DNA of 64,000 bases from Amycolatopsis umgeniensis. GTDB taxonomy: Bacteria > Actinomycetota > Actinomycetes > Mycobacteriales > Pseudonocardiaceae. The DNA is taken from the NCBI RefSeq assembly GCF_014205155.1, contig NZ_JACHMX010000001.1, positions 3,658,001 to 3,722,000 on the forward strand, written 5' to 3'. Positions 25,893-34,104 of this stretch are shown piece by piece; the stretch's first letter is position 1, and each line of letters starts with the position of its first letter. A program made the translations under genes and the position numbers. The notes below the pieces were generated by a model. That model was not told the origin of the DNA, made no database searches, and saw nothing but the letters and a program-made list of their open reading frames with translations.

Positions 25893-25978
25893 GGTAACGG
25901 TAACGTTTGAAGCGCAGCACTTGTGGGTAAGGCCGCTTCGTCGCGGTCTCACTGGATGTGACGATACCAACCGTTACC
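25893..25978. promoter_or_regulatory. GTTACC repeats in the ectA promoter region
   Basis: GGTAACGGTAACG (25893-25905) holds two tandem GGTAACG units, and CGTTACC (25972-25978) is the same unit inverted, 67 nt further upstream. The set lies 95-180 nt from the ectA start, where an osmotic-stress regulator could bind. No regulator gene is adjacent. Confidence 0.4.
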
Positions 25979-26012
25979 ACTCGGTCGCAGGACCAGGACA
26001 CAATTCGGCGGT

Positions 26013-28982
26013 TCAGCGGCGGTGGCGCCGCCGGAATACGGAACCCAGCGGCGTCCAGACGGCGGGCAGCAGAATCAGCAGACAGACCACCAGCCACCAG
26101 ACCGGCGCCTCGCCGCGCCGCCAGCCCGCGACGACGTCGCCGAGCCAGCCGAACAGCGGGTCCCGGATCGGTGGCAGGAAGGCGGCAAACAGCAGACCGG
26201 CTCCCACCAGTACGCCGAGCACCGTGAGCACCATCCGCCACGTCTTGCGCAACGTCATCAGGCTGACCACCAGGAACACGATCGCGCCCGCGGCGACCGG
26301 CACGCCGACCCACTGGAGGACGGGGCCGCCCTGCCCGCCGATGACGAACCCGGCCAGCACGGTGATGAGCGCGACGAGCACGTTCCACGGGGACGGCAGC
26401 GTGGCGGCGCCGCGCGTGATCCACCACGCGCTGCGGCTCGCGGCTTTGGCGAAGGTCGCGGCGGGCTGGACCGACTTCGGCACCCTGGTCGCCCCCGCGG
26501 CCGCGTTGATCCCGGCGGCACCGGCTTTGACCAGCGTCTTCGTCAGCAGCATCGTCCCGCGTTCGTGCTCGAAGCGCTCGCCGGAGACCTGGCAGGCCTG
26601 GAACGCGCGCTGCGTATGCTCGGCGGTCTCCGGTTCGGTCTCGATGAGTTTTCTGAACCGCTCCGACGGTTTCCCGTTCCCCTTGGCCGTTTTGGCGTCG
26701 TGTCCACAGTGGAGTCCGACGCAGGGCAGTTCCTCGCGCGCGATCTCCGTTTGCCGGACCCTGGCGAGCACCATCGCCGTCACCGGCATGCTGATCGGGA
26801 GGACGGCTTCCTTTTCCACGTCACCGAGTTCTCCGTCGAGACCGAGGAACGCGAGCTCACCGGCCAGTTGCGCGCGCAACGCCTCCGCTTCCTCCTGCGA
26901 CAGGCCGTCTTCGGTCCCCGGCTGACGCCAGCCGATCTTCTCGAACGCGCCCCGGACCTGCTCGCGGAAGGTCTCACGGCCGACGACGTCGCGCAGCAGC
27001 CGCAGGCGTTTCGGGTCGAGCAGGCACTGGATCAGCCAGCCCGCGCCGTCGACGCGACCCCACATCCAGTCGTTCGCGCGCCACGACGCCTTGTAGAACG
27101 CGCCGAAGTAGTCGGCCTGCATCCCGGTGAGCTTGTCCCACGAACGGCGCCGCTTCATGTCCAGCAACGTCCGGGAATCCGCGCTCACCTGCACGAGATC
27201 GACCCGCTGGTCGACAGACGGCGGTTGCGCGAGCAGCCCCCGGGTCGCGATGTGCAGGCGCACCAGGCGCGAGGTGACGACCGCGTCGCCGGCGCTCTTG
27301 TCGTCGGAGGTCAGGCCGGTCCACGCCAGGAGCGTGGTGACCGTGTCGGCGGCTTCGGTGTCGGGTTTCGCCTGTGCCAGCGGCAAAAGGATCGGTGTCG
27401 CCTGCCGGATCGCGGCGACCACCAGTGGCCAAGCCTCCTTCAGCGTGTCCGCCCGGCCCCTTTCCGCCCACTTCTCGGCGAGGCCCTCGATCCAGGCCGC
27501 GAGCGTGACTTCGGCATCCGGCGGATCTTGTCGGGTGACCCAGCCCGCGAGCCGCTCGCCCCGAGCGGCCTTGTGCCGTGCCTCGTGCAGCAGCACGCGG
27601 CAGCGGTTGAGCTGCACCGCCCGCTCCGGCGACGGATCGAGCCGGAAACCCGCGTTCACCAGCTGGAGACCGGTGGCGACCGAATCGTCCAGCGCGGTGG
27701 TGCGGAAGGCGATCAGGTCCTGGAGTTCGCAGGTGTCCTTCGGCGGCTCGGCGGGCAGGCCGTCGCGCAGTCCCGCCGCCGCGGCCGCGCGCAGCTGCGC
27801 GGCGGTACCGGACGCCCATTGACGGCCCGGATCCTCCACATCGGACAGTGAGAGCCTGCGGGTCGCCTCGCGGACCAGCGCGGTGGCGTCCTCCTGCACC
27901 CGCCGATCGCGGTAGTCGTTCATCAGCCGCTGATCGACCAGTGTGTCCGGGCCGCCGCGAACCCCCATCGCGGCAAGGGAAACACGGGTTCCCCTGGTCC
28001 GGACCACGGCGTCGTTGTGGCGGGTCAGGTCTTCGAGTTCGGCGCTGATCGTCTGGCTCAGGACGGTGCCGACGACCTTGCTCATCGCGCTGCCCAGCAG
28101 TGGCGGCCGGTCCGGATCGACCTCGACCCGCTCGGCTTCGCGTTCCGCCGTCGGCACCACGTACAGCAGCAGCCGCCGGACGTCCGAATGCGACTGCCGT
28201 TCGAAGATCTCCCGCAACGCAGGGCGCAACGGCTTGTTCAGCAGCACGCCGCCGTCGGTCAGCCAATGCGACCGCGTGACGTCGGTGTAGCGGGTCATGT
28301 CCGGATGAAGCGGCCCGGTCTTCTCGCCGATCGGCATCCGGGAGAGTTCGAACGCGCCGGGGAAAGACGCGGTGGAGCGCGCCGCCAGCGCAAGCGGGCC
28401 GACGACGTCATCAGTCCACAAAGGACCGTCGAAACGGAACAGGAGCCGGTGTTCGGTGTCCCGCACCAGGTTTCCGAGCGCGTCGTCGAACCTGGTCGTC
28501 TCGCCGTCGATCATCGTGCCGGTGAGCAGCACGGTGATGTCGGGGCAGTCCGGTTTCACTGTCGCCTTGTCGGTGATCCGGTGCAGCGCGTCCTTGAGGT
28601 CCGCCAGCAGCACCTTGTCGCCGTCGAGCAGCGAGCGCGGTTCCTTCTCGCCGGGATCGCGGATCAGGTTGTCGAGCGATCCCGTGCTGATCCACGTGTC
28701 GCGCAGCACCTGCGGACTCGACCGGAACGCCTCGGCGAGCCCGAGGCACGCCGCGTTGATGCCGCCCGCGCTCGTGCCCGTGAGCACGTCGAGCGAGACA
28801 GTCGCGTTGAGGAGGTCGAGCAGGACGCGGTACGGCCCCTCGGATTCCGGCGTTCTCGACGCGTGCAGCAGATGCGAGGTCTCGGTGGCGACCCCGCCCA
28901 TCCAGACCGCGAGGCTCGCCCCGCCCACCATGGTCATCGCCAGCCGGATCTCCTGCGGCCACGGACTCCCCGCGTCGGCCAT
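26013..28982 (-). CDS. Very large patatin-like phospholipase (DUF3376 type)
   Basis: 989 aa from ATG 28982, with GGGGAGGG 5 nt upstream. The N-terminal patatin domain shows the oxyanion segment VGGASLAVWMGG, the nucleophile elbow GTSAGG and the dyad Asp in WLTDGGVL, so a Ser-Asp lipid acyl hydrolase is expected. The long middle part matches DUF3376 patatin relatives of actinobacteria. The C-terminus (about 860-989) holds several hydrophobic helices (VLVALITVLAGFVIGGQGGPVLQWVGVPVAAGAIVFL and following), so the enzyme is membrane-anchored. A perfect dyad at 29003-29018 is a likely operator. Confidence 0.85.
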   Translation of the reverse strand: MADAGSPWPQEIRLAMTMVGGASLAVWMGGVATETSHLLHASRTPESEGPYRVLLDLLNATVSLDVLTGTSAGGINAACLGLAEAFRSSPQVLRDTWISTGSLDNLIRDPGEKEPRSLLDGDKVLLADLKDALHRITDKATVKPDCPDITVLLTGTMIDGETTRFDDALGNLVRDTEHRLLFRFDGPLWTDDVVGPLALAARSTASFPGAFELSRMPIGEKTGPLHPDMTRYTDVTRSHWLTDGGVLLNKPLRPALREIFERQSHSDVRRLLLYVVPTAEREAERVEVDPDRPPLLGSAMSKVVGTVLSQTISAELEDLTRHNDAVVRTRGTRVSLAAMGVRGGPDTLVDQRLMNDYRDRRVQEDATALVREATRRLSLSDVEDPGRQWASGTAAQLRAAAAAGLRDGLPAEPPKDTCELQDLIAFRTTALDDSVATGLQLVNAGFRLDPSPERAVQLNRCRVLLHEARHKAARGERLAGWVTRQDPPDAEVTLAAWIEGLAEKWAERGRADTLKEAWPLVVAAIRQATPILLPLAQAKPDTEAADTVTTLLAWTGLTSDDKSAGDAVVTSRLVRLHIATRGLLAQPPSVDQRVDLVQVSADSRTLLDMKRRRSWDKLTGMQADYFGAFYKASWRANDWMWGRVDGAGWLIQCLLDPKRLRLLRDVVGRETFREQVRGAFEKIGWRQPGTEDGLSQEEAEALRAQLAGELAFLGLDGELGDVEKEAVLPISMPVTAMVLARVRQTEIAREELPCVGLHCGHDAKTAKGNGKPSERFRKLIETEPETAEHTQRAFQACQVSGERFEHERGTMLLTKTLVKAGAAGINAAAGATRVPKSVQPAATFAKAASRSAWWITRGAATLPSPWNVLVALITVLAGFVIGGQGGPVLQWVGVPVAAGAIVFLVVSLMTLRKTWRMVLTVLGVLVGAGLLFAAFLPPIRDPLFGWLGDVVAGWRRGEAPVWWLVVCLLILLPAVWTPLGSVFRRRHRR

Positions 28983-29002
28983 GTGCGCCCTCCCCAAGGC
29001 TT

Positions 29003-29018
29003 AAGTGCACGAGCACTT
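29003..29018. promoter_or_regulatory. Operator-like dyad upstream of the patatin gene
   Basis: AAGTGCACGAGCACTT is a perfect 6-bp inverted repeat with a 4-nt spacer, only 21-36 nt upstream of the ATG and thus over the likely promoter or leader. The size and AAGTGC half-sites are typical of TetR-family repressors; none is encoded nearby. Confidence 0.55.
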
Positions 29019-29138
29019 TAGACCGGACGGGCGATGCGGTGTACCGCCGTTGGTGCCGCGATTCGTTCACCCATAAGGGCAATTTCATGCCCTTGCAGTC
29101 AGGTGCCCGGCCGCGGGGGCTGGATACGCCGGTCCCGC

Positions 29139-29196
29139 GTTTTGTCCTCTGGATGCGGTAGTTGCACGCGCAAGGACCGCATCCAGAGGACGAAAC
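29139..29196. repeat. Palindrome F2
   Basis: 21-nt arms (29139-29159, 29176-29196) carrying GTCCTCTGGATGCGGT, with one unpaired position; the loop contains TTGC/GCAA as in the 18901 copy. Confidence 0.8.
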
Positions 29197-29245
29197 TCAG
29201 ACGGTCAGGCGACACGCCTCACCCTCGGACATCGCCTCAGGTAGG

Positions 29246-29288
29246 GAAGGCCTCCTTCGCTACCTTCAGGGTAGGGAAGGAGGCCTTC
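29246..29288. repeat. Palindrome F3
   Basis: 18-nt arms (29246-29263, 29271-29288) with one mismatch around CTTCAGG, arm signature GAAGGCCTCCTTC. It lies 62 nt beyond the DUF445 stop and may terminate that operon. Confidence 0.75.
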
Positions 29289-29349
29289 ACGGACAGCTGA
29301 CGCGACTGGTGAGGCCACTGAGGCCAAAGCGCACGAAACGTGGGGAGGG

Positions 29350-30594
29350 TCAGGCGGCGAAGTGCTCCAGCAGCAGCACCTGCGCTTCACCGACGGCGAA
29401 GCCGAGGACGGCGCCCGTCGCGATCAGGATCCATTCGTCCTGCTGGAACGCCGGCCGCAGCAGTCCCTCGAACTCGCGCGGCGACAGCTCCTTCATCTTG
29501 GTCACCAGCACGTTCCGGATGTCCATCGCGTCGTTCGCGTAGTCCTCGATGTAGCGCATGGTCTCCGGCAGCTTGTCCATGATCTTCTCGGCGATGTTCA
29601 GTTTCATGTCCTGATACCGCCTGCTGCCGACGGCGAACACCACCAGCGGTTTCCCGACCCCGACACGGCGCCCGAGCTGTTCGTCGAGCTGGCGCTGGAT
29701 CAGCCCGAGCACCCGGTCCGACAGCGGGCCGTGCAGCACCGCCTCGATCACGTTGTGCGGGGTGATGATCTCCTTCGCGATCAACGCCCCGTACGCCTCC
29801 GCGACCTCGCCGCGCCGCTTCAGGAACAGGCCTTGCCAGCGCACGCCGAAATACCGGCGCTCTTCGATCGGGTAGAAGATCATCCGCAACGCCAGCCAGT
29901 CGGTGAACCAGCCGGTGAACAGGCCGAACAGCGGCATGATCAGCGGGAACTTGAACAGCACCCACGCGATCATCTGGATCACGCCGATCAGCCCGCCGAA
30001 GAAGATGCCGGAGCGGGCGATGAACTTGAACTCCTTGTCGCCCGCCTCCTGGAAGATCCGGTTCAGCAGCCGTTTGTCCTTGACCAGTGCGGTGACCACC
30101 ATGCCCTTGAGGTCGAACACACTGTCCACATCGGACTTGATCAGCTCGAGCACGGCGGCGACCATCTTCGGCGTCTCGGCCTGGACGCGCTGGATCACCA
30201 GCCGCTGCATCCCCACCGGCAGCGATTCCCACAGCCCCGGCTGGTAGTGGCCTGCGACGTCGCGCACGATGTCCTCGACCGCCGCCTGCAGCGGTTTTTC
30301 GATCTCCCGCGCGATTCTCTGCGGATCGAGCCTGGCGACGACCTCCGCCGGTTTGATCAGCTGCTCGGTCATCGTGTCGCAGGCGATGCTCGCCATCCGC
30401 GCGGCGCGTTTGGGCACGATGCCCTGCCAGCCGAGGAACGGTTTGATCCCGACGAATTCGACCGGCTGGAACATCATCCGGATCGCGACGAGTTTGGTGG
30501 TGTAGCCGATCAGCGCGGCGACGATCGGGATCGAGACGTAGATCGGCCAATGCTCGGCGAAGTCGGCGAGGATCCCGTCGAGGAACGCACCCAT
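29350..30594 (-). CDS. DUF445 membrane protein with internally repeated motif
   Basis: 414 aa. Hydrophobic helices lie at the N-terminus, centre (IGVIQMIAWVLFKFPLIMPLFGLFTGWFTDWLAL) and C-terminus. Two stretches look like copies of one unit: GYTTKLVAIRMMFQPVEF...GWQGIVPKRA near the start and GWFTDWLALRMIFYPIEE...RWQGLFLKRR in the middle. This is typical of DUF445 (YheB-like) proteins, whose biochemical role is not known. It is the second gene of an operon with the Abi-alpha-like gene, 7 nt apart. Confidence 0.82.
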   Translation of the reverse strand: MGAFLDGILADFAEHWPIYVSIPIVAALIGYTTKLVAIRMMFQPVEFVGIKPFLGWQGIVPKRAARMASIACDTMTEQLIKPAEVVARLDPQRIAREIEKPLQAAVEDIVRDVAGHYQPGLWESLPVGMQRLVIQRVQAETPKMVAAVLELIKSDVDSVFDLKGMVVTALVKDKRLLNRIFQEAGDKEFKFIARSGIFFGGLIGVIQMIAWVLFKFPLIMPLFGLFTGWFTDWLALRMIFYPIEERRYFGVRWQGLFLKRRGEVAEAYGALIAKEIITPHNVIEAVLHGPLSDRVLGLIQRQLDEQLGRRVGVGKPLVVFAVGSRRYQDMKLNIAEKIMDKLPETMRYIEDYANDAMDIRNVLVTKMKELSPREFEGLLRPAFQQDEWILIATGAVLGFAVGEAQVLLLEHFAA

Positions 30595-30601
30595 GCCCGG
30601 G

Positions 30602-31384
30602 TCAGCCGGCGCTCGGGTCGCAGGCCTGCCAGAACTGGGCGCCGAGCCGGGAAATGTGGACCGTGCGTTTGACGAACTTGGCCCGCTTGACAGCCTTCTC
30701 CGCCTCGCGGACGGTCTCGTCGGTCAGCAGGATCTCGTACTGCGTCTCCAGCGACGGCACCTCTTCGTCCAGCTCGACCAGGCCGAGCCCGATCAGCCTG
30801 GTGAGGTAGCCGGGCACCTGGTCGGGCAGCGAGACCCCGGCGGCCTTGCCGACGGTGGAGGCGTTGCGCAGCACGAACCGCCCGGCGCCGCCGAGGTTGG
30901 TCCGCTCGGCGACGTCGACGGCGGGGAACGGCGAGCCGTCCGAAAGCGCGGAGAGGATGCGCGCCTCGTCCGGCGTCAGCTGCCGCAGGATGATCGCGTA
31001 GAGGTACTCGCGGGCCCGCTCACGGCCGAAACCGATCGAGTGGTTCAGCAGTTCGGCCATCGCCGCGCGGAGCGGTTCGAGCTGGGCGCGCGTGTGCACG
31101 AGGGTGATGGTCGCCTCGACCGGGCGCGAACCGTTGGCGTCGGGCCGGTTCATCGCGGACGCGGCGGTGAGCGCGGCGTGGTACGGGTCGTCGACCTCGT
31201 CGAGACGGCGGCGCAGCTCCGAAAGCAGCTGCCGCTCACCTTGTTTGATGACCTGCTCCGCGATTTCGACGCCGGGGAGCTTGCGGGTGAATTCGAAACC
31301 CGTGCGCGCGGCCCAGCCCGCCAGCTGCCCCGCGCGTTTGGCGAAAGCGGCCAGGTCGTCACCGGCGGGTCGATCGTTGCTCAC
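30602..31384 (-). CDS. Abi-alpha (DUF4393) family protein
   Basis: 260 aa from GTG 31384, with GAGGGGAG 5 nt upstream. The block EYLYAIILRQLTPDEARILSALSDG and the following YLTRLIGLGLVELDEE, TVHISRLGAQFWQACDP segments match the Abi-alpha family, named for abortive phage infection in lactococci. In actinobacteria these are common chromosomal genes and a defence role is unproven. It contains no membrane helix. It heads an operon with the DUF445 membrane protein, which could be its partner. Confidence 0.7.
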   Translation of the reverse strand: MSNDRPAGDDLAAFAKRAGQLAGWAARTGFEFTRKLPGVEIAEQVIKQGERQLLSELRRRLDEVDDPYHAALTAASAMNRPDANGSRPVEATITLVHTRAQLEPLRAAMAELLNHSIGFGRERAREYLYAIILRQLTPDEARILSALSDGSPFPAVDVAERTNLGGAGRFVLRNASTVGKAAGVSLPDQVPGYLTRLIGLGLVELDEEVPSLETQYEILLTDETVREAEKAVKRAKFVKRTVHISRLGAQFWQACDPSAG

Positions 31385-31473
31385 TGGCACTCCCCTCACG
31401 TTCGCGCTGATGCTACCTGCGAGTAGGCCGAATGGCCGAAATTGTGATGGACCTGGGTGTTTGGATGGTCACC

Positions 31474-32319
31474 ATGAGCTTCACGCGCTGGGGTCCGCCG
31501 ATCGACGTCCTCCCGCTGTTCGCGCGGGAGGAGCAGGCCTTGCTGGACGTCCTCACCGGACTGGACGCGGAACAGTGGGCCGCGCCGACGGTCTGCGCGG
31601 GCTGGACGGTGCACGATCTCGCCGCCCACATCCTGGGAGACAAACTCGGTAGGCTGTCCCGCGACCGCGACGACTATCGGACGACGGCGCCCCGCGAGGG
31701 CGAACGCTTCGGGAAGTTCCTCGACCGGATCAACGACGAATGGGTGGTCGCGTGCCGTCGGCTGTCTCCCGAGGTGCTGTTCGCGATGCTGGTGGACAGC
31801 ACTTCGCAACTCGCCGAGATGTGGGGTCACGCCGATCTCGACGCCATCGGCGAGCCGGTGAGCTGGGCCGGGGACGAACCGGCGCCGGTCTGGCTCGACG
31901 TCGCCCGCGAGTACACCGAGTTCTGGGTGCACCAGCAGCAGATCCGCGAGGCGGTCTGTGTACATGGGCCGCTCGACGATTCAGAGTTCCGAGGACCGGT
32001 GATCGACACGTTCATGCGGGCGCTTCCGCATACGCTGCGTGATGTCGGAGCGCGCACAGGGCGGCAGGTCGTCTACACCGTCACGGGTCAGGGCGGCGGC
32101 AAATGGACGGCGCAGCGGACCCCCGACGGCTGGTCGATCGACCGCGTCGCGCCGACGTCCCGTTCGCCGCTGGCCTCGGTGACCACGGACGCCGACACGT
32201 TCTGGCGGCTCTGCACCCGGAACCCGGCGGACCGGGAGCGGGTCACCGCCAAGGGCGACGAAAACGTTTGCGCCACCGTGCTCGGGATGACGTCGATCAT
32301 CACATCGAGTAGCGGCTGA
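31474..32319 (+). CDS. DinB-like maleylpyruvate isomerase family protein (mycothiol-dependent type)
   Basis: 281 aa from ATG 31474. The family signature is TVCAGWTVHDLAAHILGD, whose histidines, with the later EYTEFWVHQQQIREAV, form the DinB metal site. Relatives are mycothiol-dependent maleylpyruvate isomerases and S-transferases; which reaction occurs is unknown. An upstream in-frame ATG (31432) adds 14 residues that look non-coding. It overlaps the convergent PPOX gene by 20 bp. Confidence 0.8.
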   Translation: MSFTRWGPPIDVLPLFAREEQALLDVLTGLDAEQWAAPTVCAGWTVHDLAAHILGDKLGRLSRDRDDYRTTAPREGERFGKFLDRINDEWVVACRRLSPEVLFAMLVDSTSQLAEMWGHADLDAIGEPVSWAGDEPAPVWLDVAREYTEFWVHQQQIREAVCVHGPLDDSEFRGPVIDTFMRALPHTLRDVGARTGRQVVYTVTGQGGGKWTAQRTPDGWSIDRVAPTSRSPLASVTTDADTFWRLCTRNPADRERVTAKGDENVCATVLGMTSIITSSSG

Positions 32320-32698
32320 CCTTCTCCGGGTGGATCACGAGCCGGAGGAGTTCCAGGTCCTGGATCCCGGCGAGTTCGCCTGCGTGAGCCGGGTCTTCGA
32401 GGTCCCAGTAGCGCTCGGCGAGGCGGGCGGCCAGCTCGTGGGCTCCGTCGGGCTCCACCGTGACACGGCCGGCGACCGAAACCCAGCGCTCACGTTCACC
32501 CACCGGCGCGGCCACGATGATCGAGGCACGGGGATCGCCGTCCAGCCGCCGCACCTTGGGCGAGTCGTGGGGCGTGAACAGCTGGACCGTGCCCTCGCCG
32601 GTGGCTTCGAACCACACCGGCCGGACCGGCCCGTCGGCGACGGTCAGGAAACCGTGCAGGGGACGGCGGAGGAATTCGAGGTCTTCGACGGTCAGCAT
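32300..32698 (-). CDS. Pyridoxamine-phosphate-oxidase-like flavin/F420-binding protein
   Basis: 132 aa split-barrel protein: LRRPLHGFLTVADGPVRPVWFEATGEGTVQLFT, then VRRLDGDPRASIIVAAPVGERERWVSVAGRVTVEP, the usual PPOX-class order. Small actinobacterial members often bind F420 or FMN and reduce unsaturated or quinone-like compounds. The exact cofactor cannot be told from this sequence. It is convergent with the DinB-like gene and divergent from the AraC regulator. Confidence 0.78.
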   Translation of the reverse strand: MLTVEDLEFLRRPLHGFLTVADGPVRPVWFEATGEGTVQLFTPHDSPKVRRLDGDPRASIIVAAPVGERERWVSVAGRVTVEPDGAHELAARLAERYWDLEDPAHAGELAGIQDLELLRLVIHPEKVSRYSM

Positions 32699-32767
32699 GA
32701 GCTCGATTCAACACGGCCCGCTTGGACGAGCCCATAGGCGAGAAGCCGGATCACCTGTGTATTCGTC

Positions 32768-32773
32768 TAACGT
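32768..32773 (+). promoter_or_regulatory. -10 hexamer TAACGT for the AraC-type regulator
   Basis: TAACGT ends 7 nt before GTG 32781. No Shine-Dalgarno sequence is present, so a leaderless transcript is likely. Confidence 0.5.
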
Positions 32774-32780
32774 CGAGGGC

Positions 32781-33713
32781 GTGGACGTGTTCAGTGACCT
32801 GATCCGCGGGGTGCGGTCCCACGGCTCGTTGTTCGGCAGTTCGGCCCTGTCCCCGCCCTGGTCCTTGCGTTTCGTGGACGGCGCGCCGCTGACCCTGTGC
32901 GCCGTCCTCACCGGGGCGGGCTGGATCGTGCCGGAGGACGGCGAGCCCGAACCGCTCCGCGCGGGCGAGACGATCATCGTGCGCGGCCCCGGAACCTTCA
33001 CTTTCGTCGACGAGGTCGGCACTCTGGCCGAGCCGATCGCTTGCGGCGAGCACTGCGCGACACCCGACCAGGGCGGGACGCGGCATCGTCTCGGCTGGGC
33101 CGACGATCCCGGCGGCGCCGAGACGACCTTGATCGTCGGCGCGTATCCGGTCCGCGGTGAGATCGGCCGTCCGCTGCTGGACGCGCTGCCCGTCGTGGTG
33201 CGCGTGGACGCCGGAGGCGCGGGTGACCCCGTGCTGGACCATCTCGCCGCCGAGGTCGCCATCGACGCGCCGGGTCAGCAAGTGGTCCTCGACAGGCTGT
33301 TGGACTGGATGCTGGTCTGCTCGCTGCGTGAATGGTTCGACAGGCCCGGTGGCGAGCCCCCGGCGTGGTGGGCGGCCCAGCGGGATCCGGTGGTCGGCGA
33401 CGCGCTGCGCCTGCTGCACGCGGAACCGGCCGCGCCGTGGACGGTCGGCTCGCTGGCCGGGCGGACAGGGGTCTCGAGGTCGACGCTGGCCAAGCGGTTC
33501 GCCGATCTGGTCGGCGAGCCACCGCTGACCTATCTGACCCGCTGGCGGATGACGCTCGCGGCGGATCTGTTGGCGGGCCGGGAATCCGTGACCATCTCGG
33601 ATGTCGCCCGTACCGTCGGCTACTCCGACCCGTTCGGTTTCAGCGCGGCGTTCAAACGCGTGCGCGGCGTCAACCCGAGCGAGTTCCGGCGCGTGGGCCC
33701 TCAGCGCAGCTGA
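32781..33713 (+). CDS. AraC-family regulator with cupin ligand domain
   Basis: 310 aa from GTG 32781. The N-terminal half (about 1-180) is a cupin_6-type sensor: SLRFVDGAPLTLCAVLTGAGWIVPEDGEPEPLRAGETIIVRGPG. The C-terminal half has two helix-turn-helix units (TVGSLAGRTGVSRSTLAKRFADLVGEPPLTYLTRWRM and ISDVARTVGYSDPFGFSAAFKRVRGVNPSEFR). Such proteins often control a divergently placed redox gene, so the PPOX gene is a possible target. It overlaps the convergent LapA-like gene by 13 bp. Confidence 0.87.
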   Translation: MDVFSDLIRGVRSHGSLFGSSALSPPWSLRFVDGAPLTLCAVLTGAGWIVPEDGEPEPLRAGETIIVRGPGTFTFVDEVGTLAEPIACGEHCATPDQGGTRHRLGWADDPGGAETTLIVGAYPVRGEIGRPLLDALPVVVRVDAGGAGDPVLDHLAAEVAIDAPGQQVVLDRLLDWMLVCSLREWFDRPGGEPPAWWAAQRDPVVGDALRLLHAEPAAPWTVGSLAGRTGVSRSTLAKRFADLVGEPPLTYLTRWRMTLAADLLAGRESVTISDVARTVGYSDPFGFSAAFKRVRGVNPSEFRRVGPQRS

Positions 33714-34066
33714 TGCCGGGACTTCTTGGCCTGCTTGCGCAACTGCAGGATCCGGGCGCCGCCGACGAGCGCGACCAGCGCGCCGCCGGCGATCACGGAG
33801 AACAGCATCGCGACGGCCAGCGGCATGCTGCCGGACATGCCGAGGAAGTGGACGGTGGCGGTGTCCTGGTTCTGCAGGATGAACACGAGCAGGAACACCA
33901 GCACGACCAGCGCCACGATGACGGCGATCCACGTACCGCTCACCCGCGTGCGCTTGAGTTTCGGGCCCGCGTCGAACTTACCGCTGTGGCGCGCGCCGCC
34001 GGCGGCTTCGGGTGGTTTGACGGGCTCGACCGGAACCTCGGCGGCACCCTCCTGCGGCTGAGTCAT
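33701..34066 (-). CDS. LapA (DUF1049) domain membrane protein
   Basis: 121 aa from ATG 34066. About 45 polar residues precede two membrane helices (VSGTWIAVIVALVVLVFLLVFILQNQD and MPLAVAMLFSVIAGGALVALVGGARI) and a basic tail. The QNQDTATVHFLGMSGSMPLAVAML stretch between and into helix 2 is diagnostic of DUF1049. In enterobacteria the LapA protein helps assemble lipopolysaccharide, which this organism lacks, so the actinobacterial role is unknown. Confidence 0.78.
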   Translation of the reverse strand: MTQPQEGAAEVPVEPVKPPEAAGGARHSGKFDAGPKLKRTRVSGTWIAVIVALVVLVFLLVFILQNQDTATVHFLGMSGSMPLAVAMLFSVIAGGALVALVGGARILQLRKQAKKSRHQLR

Positions 34067-34104
34067 GCACGACAGTGTCCGCCGAAGTGGGCTTGATCGC
34101 GCTC

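Larger units (their letters stand above)
29019..29349. other. Spacer upstream of the patatin gene
   Basis: No gene found. It holds an F2 and an F3 palindrome (listed separately). The remaining sequence shows nothing recognisable. Confidence 0.6.

Noticed and set aside
26022..27851. 609-codon frame antisense to the patatin gene
   Set aside because: Shadow; runs through the conserved patatin region in reverse.
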